Shown piece by piece: positions 39,889 through 48,415 of a stretch of 64,000 nucleotides of DNA. The notes under the pieces were generated by a model that was given only the letters and a program-made list of their open reading frames with translations, was not told where the DNA came from and did not search any database. The DNA is taken from assembly GCA_964652775.1 (NCBI GenBank), contig CAZZAM010000011.1, positions 1-64,000 on the forward strand, written 5' to 3'. The stretch's first letter is position 1. The number at the start of each line of letters is the position of its first letter. The DNA comes from UBA11346 sp038060575. Its GTDB lineage: Bacteria; Planctomycetota; UBA11346. The position numbers and the translations under genes are program-made.

Positions 39889-40800
39889 ATGACAGACGTT
39901 GCCGACATCCTGCGCCAGGTCCGACGGATCGAGTTGCGTACCACGCGGCTCGTCTCGTCGCTTGCTGCCGGGCAGTATCGTTCGGCGTTTCGTGGCCAGG
40001 GCATGGAGTTCGATGAAGTGCGTGAATACAGCACCGGCGACGACGTGCGTGCGATTGACTGGAATGTGACTGCGCGCGCCGGGAAACCGTACGTCAAAGT
40101 GTTCCGCGAAGAACGCGAACTGACCGTGCAATTGCTCGTCGATGTCAGTGGCTCGATGCGCTTCGGCGCGATTCCCGGGGTCAGTCCACGCGCCAAACTC
40201 GCGCTGGCCGCCGAGGCTGCCGCAGTGGTCGGCGTCACCGCGCTGCGCAACGGCGATCGCCTGGGCCTGATCCTGTTCAGTGACCGCACCGAATCACACG
40301 TGCCAGCGCGACGCGGACGCGGCCACGCGATGCGCGTCGTGCGCGAAGTGCTGATGCCAACCAGCGGCAGTCGGCCGACCGATCTGGTCCACGCGCTGGA
40401 TGAACTCACGCGCGTTTCGCGAAAGCGCACCGTCTGTTTTCTGATCAGTGATTTTCTCGGCGATCCCGCCAAGCGTCCCGCGCTGGCGATCGCGCTTGCC
40501 CGTGCTTCGCGTCGGCATGACATCGTCGGTCTGCGCGTTTCCGATCCCGGCGAGGCGACGTTGCCGCGTGGATCAAGCCCCCTCGTCCTCAGCGATCCAG
40601 AAGGCTCCGCCGTCGGTGTCTTTGCCAATGGCAGCAAGGCACGCGCAACCTATGCGGCAGCGTGGGCCGAGCACCGTGCCGCGTCCGAACGCTTGTTCCG
40701 CGCCGGTGGCTGCGACCTGGTTGATCTGGCCACTACGGAAAGCGCAGTGACCGCGCTCGAACGCTTCTTCCGGCAGCGGCGGAGGCGGCTGCATGGGTAA
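39889..40800 (+). CDS. DUF58 domain protein (cluster 1)
   Basis: A 303-residue protein. It shows the DUF58 signature GMEFDEVREYSTGDDVRAIDWNVTAR (residues about 43-68) and a VWA-like fold with LLVDVSGSMRFG (about 82-93), retaining the DxSxS metal site, and TDLVHALDELTRVSRKRTVCFLISDF. DUF58 proteins are always found near MoxR and are thought to be their clients at the membrane; the reaction is unknown. No membrane helix is visible. The next reading frame overlaps its 3' end, but the real start of that gene is probably further on. Confidence 0.94.
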   Translation: MTDVADILRQVRRIELRTTRLVSSLAAGQYRSAFRGQGMEFDEVREYSTGDDVRAIDWNVTARAGKPYVKVFREERELTVQLLVDVSGSMRFGAIPGVSPRAKLALAAEAAAVVGVTALRNGDRLGLILFSDRTESHVPARRGRGHAMRVVREVLMPTSGSRPTDLVHALDELTRVSRKRTVCFLISDFLGDPAKRPALAIALARASRRHDIVGLRVSDPGEATLPRGSSPLVLSDPEGSAVGVFANGSKARATYAAAWAEHRAASERLFRAGGCDLVDLATTESAVTALERFFRQRRRRLHG

Positions 40801-40832
40801 CTGGAATGCGACGGTGTGCGCGAAGGGGCACA

Positions 40833-40985
40833 GGCCCGATCTATCCCAGCCCAGGGCAACGCCCTGGGACATGCGATGCGTGCAAAAAAGCCCTGTAAGG
40901 GCGATTCATTGGGTCGCCCCTACAGGGCTCTCCGGAGATCGGACCACCACCCAGGGCGTTGCCCTGGGCTGGGATAATCCGGGCC
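40833..40985. repeat. Long inverted repeat, CCCAGGGC family
   Basis: GGCCCGAT..TATCCCAGCCCAGGGC on the left pairs with GCCCTGGGCTGGGATA..TCCGGGCC on the right; each arm carries its own CCCAGGGC/GCCCTGGG palindrome. A nested hairpin AGCCCTGTA-GGGCGA / TCGCCC-TACAGGGCT fills the centre. It sits between a DUF58 gene and the BatD-like gene and occupies the region upstream of the likely start codon. Confidence 0.88.
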
Positions 40986-41053
40986 GTTGGCCCTCTTGGT
41001 CGCATGCAAGCACACACCTGCAGGACGCACGATACTCCTTCGTACATATACTG

Positions 41054-42001
41054 GTGTTCCTCCTGGTGTGGCTGATCTCCGGTGTCCTCGCAGCGGCGGA
41101 TGCAACTCCGCACGTCGATATGTCAGCGACGCCGAACCAAATCGCGGTCGGTGAGACGGTGGCGATCACGGTGACCTATCGTTGGCCGCACGGCTGGACG
41201 ATGGATGGCGAGCCAGATCCGTCGGTCGATTTCCGCAATTTGTTCGTCACCGCTGCACCACCGGCGGAACGCCGGAGTTCTGGCGAGGAAGAACGCCGCG
41301 TCTTCCGCTACACTGTTGCTGCAGCGCGTAGCGGAGCGTGGCAGTTGCCACGACCGTCGCTGACCGTGCGTGGGCCGCAGGGACCGGTCACCGCACAAGC
41401 ACCGGAAGTCGTCGTGCAGGTCGGTACGGAATCAGCTCCGCCGAAACTGCCCGAGCCACGACCGTTGCTGCTGCGTGCGCCCGACGCGCTCGCCTCAAAC
41501 TCCACCATGTGGTGGTGGATTGCTGGTTGCAGTGCGCTGATTGGCGCGTTGGCCATCGTTTGGTTGCTGCGCCGACGCCAAAATTCCCAAACCGGTCCAA
41601 CACCGTGGCAGGTTTTTGAATCGGAAATCGCGCGAGCGCGACTGGTCAACGACAGCAAGGAAGTAGGCGCGGGCATTAGCCTCGCCGTTCGTCGCTATGC
41701 CGGAACGCTCTGGCGCTTTGACGGACCGGGTCTGACCACGCGCGAAATGGGCGCGGCGCTGCGCAAACTCAAGGCAGGTAAAATCAGCGATGACGAATCG
41801 CGCGATCTCCTACGCCTGCTGTCGCGCCTGGATGATCTGCGATGGAGTGCCGCCGACGCACCGGCCGACATGATGCAGGATCTGGTAACGCTGGCGACGA
41901 CTTGGGCCGGCGGCGTGCAGAAGCGCCTGGATGCTGAAGCGGCCGAGCGCGAACGCGCGAAGGCGGCCAAGCAGAAACCAGCGCTGGAGAATCCAGCGTG
42001 A
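41054..42001 (+). CDS. BatD-like membrane protein (cluster 1)
   Basis: A 315-residue protein if started at GTG 41054, which gives the signal peptide VFLLVWLISGVLAAADA. The frame is open back to ATG 40793, but that stretch is the inverted repeat and encodes low-complexity sequence. A periplasmic beta domain follows (VDMSATPNQIAVGETVAITVTY, residues about 20-41), then a membrane helix (MWWWIAGCSALIGALAIVWLL, about 155) and a cytoplasmic helical part ending in a charged tail (AERERAKAAKQKP). This is the layout of short BatD-type proteins. It is linked by 4-base overlap to the VWA gene downstream. The start is uncertain. Confidence 0.7.
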   Translation: MFLLVWLISGVLAAADATPHVDMSATPNQIAVGETVAITVTYRWPHGWTMDGEPDPSVDFRNLFVTAAPPAERRSSGEEERRVFRYTVAAARSGAWQLPRPSLTVRGPQGPVTAQAPEVVVQVGTESAPPKLPEPRPLLLRAPDALASNSTMWWWIAGCSALIGALAIVWLLRRRQNSQTGPTPWQVFESEIARARLVNDSKEVGAGISLAVRRYAGTLWRFDGPGLTTREMGAALRKLKAGKISDDESRDLLRLLSRLDDLRWSAADAPADMMQDLVTLATTWAGGVQKRLDAEAAERERAKAAKQKPALENPA

Positions 42002-43032
42002 ATTTCCAGTTTGCCTATCCCTGGGTGCTGTGTGCTTTGGCTTTACCGCTGTTGCTGGTGCTGTGGCGACCACGGCGCGGCGGCGCAGCGTTTGGCGCGT
42101 TCAGTCTGGCCAGCGCCGTGCTGCGACCCAGTCGCGGTCCATTGGTCTTCACCATCATGATGGCCTCGGCGCTGGCCTGTCTGGTAGTCGCTGCGGCACG
42201 GCCGCAATACGGACGCACAATCAACGAACGTGAACAGGCTGGGCGCGATCTCATGTTGGTCATCGACCTGAGCGGCAGCATGCAGATCGATGATCTTGAT
42301 GACGGCAAAGGTGGTCGCAGCGACCGTCTGGCGGCGGTCATCATCGCGGCGAAACGCTTTGTCGCGAATCGGCCTGATGATCGCATTGGCCTCGTGTTCT
42401 TCGGCGACGGCGCACTGACGTCGTGCCCGTTGACCTATGACCACGACACGGTGACGCAGTTCCTGGAGCGCACCGAACAGCAACAACGCTCACTATGGAA
42501 CCGCAATGACCAGAACGGCCTGCTCGGCGGCAGCACCAATCTCGGACTCGGACTCGGCACCGCACTGAAATCGCTGCACGATGTGAAGGTCCCTGGCCGT
42601 GCGATTATTCTGATTACTGACGGCGTGGACAGTCGACAGCTTTCAAACTGGGTTGATCCCCTGGTCGCAGCCAATCAGGCTGATCGCAAAGGGGTGAAGG
42701 TTTACGGGATCGGCGTTGGCAATCCGCACGGCACGTTGACGCGCCGCGATATGTTTGGCCGGGTGCAGTCGATTCCCCTGCAAGGCAACATGCTGCCCGA
42801 CATGGGTCGCCTGAAGGCGATCACAAGCCGCGCCAACGGCAGCGCCTTCGACGCGAATGACTCCAAAGGACTCGCCGAGGTATTCGCGGCGATTAGCGCG
42901 TTGGAACCAACACCACACACGGTCCGTCAACGCGATGACTATGCCGATCACTGGTGGCTGCCGCTCGCCGCTGGACTCGTGCTGGCCATGTTGGCGTTGG
43001 TGTTCGAGTCGCGCCTGCGAGGTGTCGCATGA
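41998..43032 (+). CDS. batA: BatA-like VWA-domain membrane protein (cluster 1)
   Basis: A 344-residue protein. It has an N-terminal helix (YPWVLCALALPLLLVLW), a second helix (VFTIMMASALACLVVAAARPQYG), then a VWA domain with the MIDAS motif LVIDLSGSMQID (residues about 86-97) and VFFGDGALTSCPLTYDHDTV, and a last helix (WWLPLAAGLVLAMLALVF). BatA/BatB proteins were named for aerotolerance in Bacteroides; in general they are membrane-anchored VWA partners of MoxR. It starts 4 bases inside the previous gene and overlaps the next one by 4 bases. Confidence 0.92.
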   Translation: MNFQFAYPWVLCALALPLLLVLWRPRRGGAAFGAFSLASAVLRPSRGPLVFTIMMASALACLVVAAARPQYGRTINEREQAGRDLMLVIDLSGSMQIDDLDDGKGGRSDRLAAVIIAAKRFVANRPDDRIGLVFFGDGALTSCPLTYDHDTVTQFLERTEQQQRSLWNRNDQNGLLGGSTNLGLGLGTALKSLHDVKVPGRAIILITDGVDSRQLSNWVDPLVAANQADRKGVKVYGIGVGNPHGTLTRRDMFGRVQSIPLQGNMLPDMGRLKAITSRANGSAFDANDSKGLAEVFAAISALEPTPHTVRQRDDYADHWWLPLAAGLVLAMLALVFESRLRGVA

Positions 43033-44003
43033 GTTGGGGTCACGCCTCGCTGCTGAGTTTGTTTGCGTTGGTCGTCGCGTTGCTATTGATCCGCATCTGG
43101 TGGAGCGTACGCGTACGTCGCACCTACGCCAGCGTGGGAGTCGGGCTCGACGAACATACAGCCCATGTCGGTCGTCGGCGTGAACGACTGCGTCAGGTCC
43201 TGCTCTGGTCCGGCCTGTGCTTCGGCGTGATCGCATTGGCGGCACCACGCTGGGGATCCGCCGAGCGGTCGCGTAGCTCAACTGGTGCCGATGTGCTGCT
43301 CGCGCTCGACTGCAGCCGCTCAATGATGGCGACTGATTTGTATCCGACCCGCATGGAGGCCGCTCGCCGTAAGGCTCTCGACATGCTCCGCCTCGCGCCC
43401 GAGTTGCGCATCGCTCTGATGCCATTCGCGGCGATGCCGGTGCTGCGCTGTCCGTTGACCGGTGATCATCAAGCGCTTGGCGAGATGCTAACTGATTGCT
43501 CACCGGAATTATTCCCCGCCGATGCCGGCTATCAGGGCACCGCGATCGGCGCGGCGGTACGTGAAGGCCTTGGTTTCCTCGGCCGCGAAGTCGAACGTGG
43601 CCAGGCAATCGTGGTGATGAGCGACGGCTCCGACGATGATAAAGAAGCGGTAAAAACAGCGGCAGAAGCAGCCAAGGCGGCCGGCGTTCCGATCTATGGC
43701 CTGTTCCTGGGCGACCGTGAACGCAAAGTCACGCTGATGATCGATGGCAAGGAGGAGACCATGGACTCCGATAAAACCACCCTGGATTCGCTTGCGACTG
43801 CGACCGGCGCGATCAGCGTGAACGCCACCAACACGGACAACGATGTGCAGGCCGTGATCGATCATCTTACCCACACCGTCGCCCAACGTCCGTGGGAAGA
43901 ACGGCAACGCGTTGTTGCCAGCGAGCGCTATCAGTGGTTCGTGTGGCCAGCGATCGTGCTACTTGGCCTTGGCGCTCTGCTCTCGACGCGGAGGCGGGCA
44001 TGA
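43029..44003 (+). CDS. batB: BatB-like VWA-domain membrane protein (cluster 1)
   Basis: A 324-residue protein, ATG 43029 overlapping the upstream stop (ATGA). Two N-terminal helices (LLSLFALVVALLLIRIWW; VLLWSGLCFGVIALAAPRW) precede a VWA domain with LLALDCSRSMMATDLYPTRME (MIDAS DxSxS at residues about 92-96), TDCSPELFPADAGYQGTAIG and VVMSDGSDDDKEA; a C-terminal helix (WFVWPAIVLLGLGALLSTRRRA) closes it. The paired BatA/BatB proteins probably work as a heteromeric complex. The stop overlaps the start of the TPR protein. Confidence 0.92.
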   Translation: MSWGHASLLSLFALVVALLLIRIWWSVRVRRTYASVGVGLDEHTAHVGRRRERLRQVLLWSGLCFGVIALAAPRWGSAERSRSSTGADVLLALDCSRSMMATDLYPTRMEAARRKALDMLRLAPELRIALMPFAAMPVLRCPLTGDHQALGEMLTDCSPELFPADAGYQGTAIGAAVREGLGFLGREVERGQAIVVMSDGSDDDKEAVKTAAEAAKAAGVPIYGLFLGDRERKVTLMIDGKEETMDSDKTTLDSLATATGAISVNATNTDNDVQAVIDHLTHTVAQRPWEERQRVVASERYQWFVWPAIVLLGLGALLSTRRRA

Positions 44004-45808
44004 ACCGACTACTCGTCCTCTTCGCGTTCACTACCGCATTGGCTGCTGCCGATTCCTGGGACCGGCTCACCGAGATTTCGCGCAAGCCCCCTGCCGAAGC
44101 GCGCACGGCACTTGAGCAACTCTTGTTGAAAGAGCCCGGATTCACCGCTGCGCGTTTCAACTTGGGCACCTTGCTGCTGGAGAGCGATCCCACGAAAGCT
44201 GCCGAACAACTTGAGCTAGCGACCGCCAGTGACAGCGCCGCGCTGGTTGCCGACGCGTGGTACAATTTGGCGTTGGCCCGTTTCAAACAGGGCCGCCTCG
44301 AAGAAGCGTTGGCCGATGCCGAGCGCGCCGCCACGTTGGACCCGCGAGCCGCGCCACTGCGTGACGAGATCCGCCGTGTTGCTCTGGCGCGGCGCGATGA
44401 AGCACGACGCAAGGCCGAAGAGGAAGCGCGCAAACTGCATCTCGATCCGACCCCGCTGCCGGTTGGACATGTCGGTGAGTCCTATCAAGCGCGGCTGCCC
44501 ATCGCTGGGGGAACTCCGCCAGCAACCGCGACGCTGGCTGGCTCATCGCATATGCCCGACGGTCTGACGCTGAGCCCTGATGGCGCGATCACCGGCACAC
44601 CGCGTACCGCAGGCACAACGCACTTGGATTTGTCGCTGCAAGACAAGGCCGGCGCAAAGATCACCGCCGCGACTGAACTGCGCATTCTACCGAAACCAGC
44701 GATCACCACCGAACAGCTGCCCGAGGCAATTCTCGGTCAGCCGTACCGAACGCAGTTGGCGGCAGTCGGATTTGCAGGCGTCGTTCGTTGGGATATTTCC
44801 ACCCTGCCGGTTGGCTTGACTGGCAGCAGTGATGGCACGATCAGCGGCACCCCGACCGTCATCGGTACGAGTAACGTCCACATCCATGCTGGTGATGGCA
44901 CCCATACGGCCGATCGACTCATTGAACTCGTGGTTAGCGACAGCTTCGCTCCCGCCGAGAATCCGCTGCCACCAGCGACCGCCACGGCTGCGTATCAGCA
45001 CCGGGTGACGATTCGCGGACCGGCTCAATCGTATCGCTGCTCGGGTGGCGCGGGCACACCAATGCACATCGCCAGCGATGGCACGGTGACCGGCACTCCA
45101 GCGCAGGCTGGAGAGCTGATCGTACCAACCACGATCGCCGCTGCGGATGGTCGTTCACGCGAGGTCATGCTAACCATTCCCGTGAATCCGGTGCCACTCA
45201 TCCAACCTGAACCGATTCAGTTAACGGTTGGCACTCCGGTGGATCAGGCGCTGAAAGTCAGTGGCGGGACCGCGCCCTTCGTGTGGTCCACTGCTAGCGG
45301 CTCCTTACCGGCTGGTGTTCGCCTCGACGCCGATGGTCACCTGCGCGGCGTCGCCAAGGATCCCGGCAATTCGACCGCAACCGTCGCCGTGGTCGATCGC
45401 TGGAAGGCCGATACCCAGGCCGAAATCCAAATCACGGTGAATCCCGCCCAAGATCCGCCGCCACAAGACAAGAAGGACCAGCAAGACAACAAGGATCAGC
45501 AGGACAAACAAGACCAAGCCAAGAAGGATCAGCAAAAGCAGGACAAAGCTGATCAATCCAAACAGGATTCACAGGGACAGCAGGGCAAGGATGAACAACA
45601 GAAGCAGGACCAGCAACAAGCCGACGGCAAGCAGGCCCAGGCTGAAAAAGACGAGAAAAAAGACCAGGCCGATCAAGCAGCCGTGCTCAATCAGACCGCT
45701 GCTGACCGTTGGCTTGATCAACTGCCAGCAGAGAGTCGCGACGCCCTGCGCTATCAGCTGCTTGATGGTGGACAGAAGAAACCGAAACAGAACGGTAAAA
45801 CGTGGTGA
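44000..45808 (+). CDS. TPR (BatC-like) protein with Ig-like repeats and KDQ-rich tail
   Basis: A 602-residue protein, ATG 44000. A signal peptide (MNRLLVLFAFTTALAAADS) is followed by TPR helices to about residue 135 (ALVADAWYNLALARFKQGRLEEALADAERAATLDP). Four or more putative-Ig (He_PIG) modules follow, each with a GTPxxxGT word: GAITGTPRTAGT, GTISGTPTVIGT, GTVTGTPAQAGE and GHLRGVAKDPGN. After residue 490 comes about 70 residues of Lys/Asp/Gln repeats (KKDQQDNKDQQDKQD), then DRWLDQLPAESRDALRYQLLDGG, which matches the end seen in BatC-type proteins. The mix of TPR, surface Ig modules and a charged spacer is unusual for BatC. Confidence 0.85.
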   Translation: MNRLLVLFAFTTALAAADSWDRLTEISRKPPAEARTALEQLLLKEPGFTAARFNLGTLLLESDPTKAAEQLELATASDSAALVADAWYNLALARFKQGRLEEALADAERAATLDPRAAPLRDEIRRVALARRDEARRKAEEEARKLHLDPTPLPVGHVGESYQARLPIAGGTPPATATLAGSSHMPDGLTLSPDGAITGTPRTAGTTHLDLSLQDKAGAKITAATELRILPKPAITTEQLPEAILGQPYRTQLAAVGFAGVVRWDISTLPVGLTGSSDGTISGTPTVIGTSNVHIHAGDGTHTADRLIELVVSDSFAPAENPLPPATATAAYQHRVTIRGPAQSYRCSGGAGTPMHIASDGTVTGTPAQAGELIVPTTIAAADGRSREVMLTIPVNPVPLIQPEPIQLTVGTPVDQALKVSGGTAPFVWSTASGSLPAGVRLDADGHLRGVAKDPGNSTATVAVVDRWKADTQAEIQITVNPAQDPPPQDKKDQQDNKDQQDKQDQAKKDQQKQDKADQSKQDSQGQQGKDEQQKQDQQQADGKQAQAEKDEKKDQADQAAVLNQTAADRWLDQLPAESRDALRYQLLDGGQKKPKQNGKTW

Positions 45809-47475
45809 ATTTTCTTGCCGCAGTCCGGAGGTCCGGAAGTCCGGAAGTCCGGGGTCTACATCTACCAACGACACTCGCGCTGTTCATCCGCTGGGTGATC
45901 GGCTTATGTTCTTGCATGAATTGCGACTTCCGGACTTCCGGACATCCGGACTTCCGGACCGCCCTTATCCTTCGCCCACTTCTGGTGTTCTGCGTGATGG
46001 CTTGGTGCCTGGCTGTCGAGGTGACGCTCGATCTGCCTGAGCCGCTGATACCGGGCGTCGAGATGTCGGGATCTGTCCTCATCAAAGATCCGGCTGACAA
46101 CGTTCGCTCGGTTGATTTACCGCCGGTGTCCGGTCTGACCTGGGAACTCTCGGGACAAAACGGTTCGAACACATCGATCATCAACGGCAAGCGCTCGGCT
46201 ACGATCTCGGTGGGCATCGTCGCTCGCGCTGAAAAACGCGGCGTCCTCAAGCTACCAGCAGTTACCGTGCACTTCACCGATGGATCGACCGCGACCAGCA
46301 CGCCGCGCCAGCTCCGCGTCGCAGACGGTGATGCGCGCTTGAAAGGCGATGCCGTGGCCGAAGCGACCTTCGATCCACCAACGATTGTGCCCGGCCAACC
46401 GAGCAAACTGGTCTATAAAATTTGGCTGCACAACGGTCAGGTGAACAAAATCGGGATTAATCCGCCGGAAGGGACGATCTCGCTTGGTGAACGTACCATC
46501 GTCGAGAGCAAGACCTTCGCCGCCGATGGAACACCGTGGACGCTGGTCACCATCACCTGGCCGCTGACTCATGCCACACCGGGGACCTTCACTGTCCGTG
46601 GTCAACAGGAATACCTCGTCGTTCTCGGTAATGATTTCTTCAATCAACGGACCGTACGCCGACAGATCGCGGTGGCTCCGACCACGCTCACGGTTGAACA
46701 ACTGCCAACCATCGGCCGACCGGCGGACTATTACGGGCTCATCGGCCCGTTGTCCGCTCGCGCCAGCTTAGAACGTGAACGCGTATCCGCTGGCGAAGGA
46801 GTAGCGCTGTCCGTGACGGTCAGCGGGCGACAGATCGACTTAGTGAAGCGTCCGACTCTGACGATTGCCGGCGTGCAAGTGTACACGAAGGATGAATCCT
46901 CCGGCGAAGGCCATCGCACATTCCGCTGGGACATCGTCCCGACAACCGCCGGCACGATTACGATTCCAGTGCTCAGCTTCCCATACTTCGATCCGAATTC
47001 AGCCAGCTATCGCAGCGCTGATACCACCGCCTTGACCCTGCAGGTTATTCCCGGTCGAAATCGCGACCTCGGGATTGTTGGCACACCGACAACACCGACC
47101 ACCAGCACGCCAGTGATTCAGGCGATCACGACAACTCTGCCTGCACCGCTGAAGGGATCCGTGCTACCAAGTCCACCGCCGTGGAGCGCGCCGATCGCTC
47201 TCGCTGGTGGCGTGCTCATCGGGTTTGGTTTCTTCGTGACGCGTCGTCTCGTTGGCTCACGTCGTGGGCCGCATCGTGGACGCGCCCTACGTGCCGCCGG
47301 TACCGATCTCGTCAAACTCGATGCTGCGCTGCGAGCGCTGCGCCCGGCGCTGACCTCAGACGCCCAGCGCGCTGCTGCTGATGCTCTCCAACAAGCGATT
47401 GATCACGCGCGCTTCGGTGGTGGCGCATTGCCGGATCTCTCGGCCTGGCTGCAGATGTTGGGAGCGGTCGCATGA
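45802..47475 (+). CDS. batD: BatD-family membrane protein with repeat-derived N-terminus (cluster 1)
   Basis: A 557-residue frame from GTG 45802, which overlaps the previous stop. Residues about 8-52 are encoded by the long inverted repeat 45823-45960 (words RSGSPEVRG and DFRTSGHPDF); later ATGs at 45916 and 45997 (MAWCLAVEVTLDLPEPL) are possible real starts. A BatD-type beta-rich periplasmic region follows (VEVTLDLPEPLIPGVEM, LTWELSGQNGSNTSIINGKR, DPPTIVPGQPSKLVYKIWL, VVLGNDFFNQRTVRRQI, FRWDIVPTTAGTITIPVL), then one membrane helix (APIALAGGVLIGFGFFVTRRLV) and a helical tail. It is an 'oxygen tolerance' protein of unknown reaction that works with BatA/BatB. Confidence 0.85.
   Translation: MVNFLAAVRRSGSPEVRGLHLPTTLALFIRWVIGLCSCMNCDFRTSGHPDFRTALILRPLLVFCVMAWCLAVEVTLDLPEPLIPGVEMSGSVLIKDPADNVRSVDLPPVSGLTWELSGQNGSNTSIINGKRSATISVGIVARAEKRGVLKLPAVTVHFTDGSTATSTPRQLRVADGDARLKGDAVAEATFDPPTIVPGQPSKLVYKIWLHNGQVNKIGINPPEGTISLGERTIVESKTFAADGTPWTLVTITWPLTHATPGTFTVRGQQEYLVVLGNDFFNQRTVRRQIAVAPTTLTVEQLPTIGRPADYYGLIGPLSARASLERERVSAGEGVALSVTVSGRQIDLVKRPTLTIAGVQVYTKDESSGEGHRTFRWDIVPTTAGTITIPVLSFPYFDPNSASYRSADTTALTLQVIPGRNRDLGIVGTPTTPTTSTPVIQAITTTLPAPLKGSVLPSPPPWSAPIALAGGVLIGFGFFVTRRLVGSRRGPHRGRALRAAGTDLVKLDAALRALRPALTSDAQRAAADALQQAIDHARFGGGALPDLSAWLQMLGAVA
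45823..45960. repeat. Long inverted repeat, GTCCGGAA family, copy 1
   Basis: The left arm is built from GTCCGGA-GGTCCGGAAGTCCGGAA (45823-45853); the right arm is the complementary series of ACTTCCGG and ATCCGG words (45926-45960). The central ~70 bases are unique. The reading frame of the batD-like gene passes through the whole element without a stop. Confidence 0.85.
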
Positions 47476-48173
47476 GCTGGCGTAGTCTACTATTGATGAT
47501 GTGCAGCGTCTGCGTGTCCGCCGCCGATCCCTACGACGCGTGGGCACAAGGTCGTCCGAACGAAGCCGTCGCTCCGCTGATCGCGACTGCTATCGCCACT
47601 GATCGTTGGGACGCATGGCTTGATGCCGGACTTGCTGCCGCTGCCGCTCGTCGCAATGGACCGGCGCTTGCCTGCCTGGCTGCGGCGCATCAGCGTGCGC
47701 CTGAACGCAGCGAACCACGCGATGGCATGCGTGCGCTCGGCGCGGCGTTGCCGACGACGTGGTGTGAACGGGTTGGACCGATCGGCGTGCCGGGCATGGG
47801 CTGGTGCGGCGTCACCCTTCTGGCAGTCGCTGGCCTCCTGCTTGGTGGCGCATGGATGCTGCAGCGTGGACGAGGTTGGGCGCTGACGATCGCCGGCTTG
47901 TTGATCCTCGCCTGCGCACCTGGTGTCGTCGCCATGCATCTCGATCGCGCACATCATTGGGTTTGCACCGTGCGCGAGACGCAGGCGCTCGATAGCTCGG
48001 GCACCCCGCAACGCGCCCTGGCCGAGGGAACCTTGTTGCAGTGCGACACCACGCGTTCATTTGGTCACCGCACGCTCATTCGCCTGTCTGATGGCAGCGA
48101 GGCATTGGTCGCCACGGTGGACCTGGATCCGGAATCAATGAACCTAAACAACTCAATCCAAGGCAGCCGCTGA
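47472..48173 (+). CDS. BatE-like protein with SH3-type end (cluster 1)
   Basis: A 233-residue protein that overlaps batD by 4 bases. Signal peptide MSWRSLLLMMCSVCVSAAD, a short TPR-like part (YDAWAQGRPNEAVAPLIATAI, GPALACLAAAHQRAPE), two membrane helices (GWCGVTLLAVAGLLLGGAWML and WALTIAGLLILACAPGVVAM) and a C-terminal bacterial SH3-like strand set (TLLQCDTTRSFGHRTLIRLSDG). This is the layout of BatE. The last ten residues (ESMNLNNSIQGSR) lie in the left end of the inverted repeat 48160-48294, so the stop codon may be supplied by the repeat. Confidence 0.85.
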   Translation: MSWRSLLLMMCSVCVSAADPYDAWAQGRPNEAVAPLIATAIATDRWDAWLDAGLAAAAARRNGPALACLAAAHQRAPERSEPRDGMRALGAALPTTWCERVGPIGVPGMGWCGVTLLAVAGLLLGGAWMLQRGRGWALTIAGLLILACAPGVVAMHLDRAHHWVCTVRETQALDSSGTPQRALAEGTLLQCDTTRSFGHRTLIRLSDGSEALVATVDLDPESMNLNNSIQGSR

Positions 48174-48294
48174 GGTCGCAGAGGGCTGGGGTTAGAAGAC
48201 ATTGCCGTGTCCAGTGCCGATCACCAACAGGGCGACGATCCAATCGCACTCTCCTCTGCGATCTCAGCGGCCTCTGCGCCTCTGCGGTTGCCTT
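48160..48294. repeat. Long inverted repeat, GCAGAGGC family, copy 4
   Basis: The left arm AAGGCAGCCGCTGAGGTCGC is shortened compared with other copies, while the right arm keeps the full series ending GGTTGCCTT (48294). The flanks AACAACTCAATCC and GGAGTTTTTTCC..ACGCCGGC match the copy at 28314-28473. It lies between the two MoxR/DUF58 clusters. Confidence 0.87.
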
Positions 48295-48415
48295 GGAGTT
48301 TTTTCCTACGCCGGCCTTAGGGTGGAGTCGTTCTCGGTTTCTGCGGGCGTCATACATCCGTGCTGCGACAACGGCGATAGACTGGCCGTTTGTAGTCGCC
48401 CGTTACCCTGCGCGC

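Noticed and set aside
40793..41053. Coding start of the BatD-like gene at ATG 40793
   Set aside because: The first 87 codons are the CCCAGGGC inverted repeat and give a translation typical of repeat DNA; a signal peptide begins only at about 41054.
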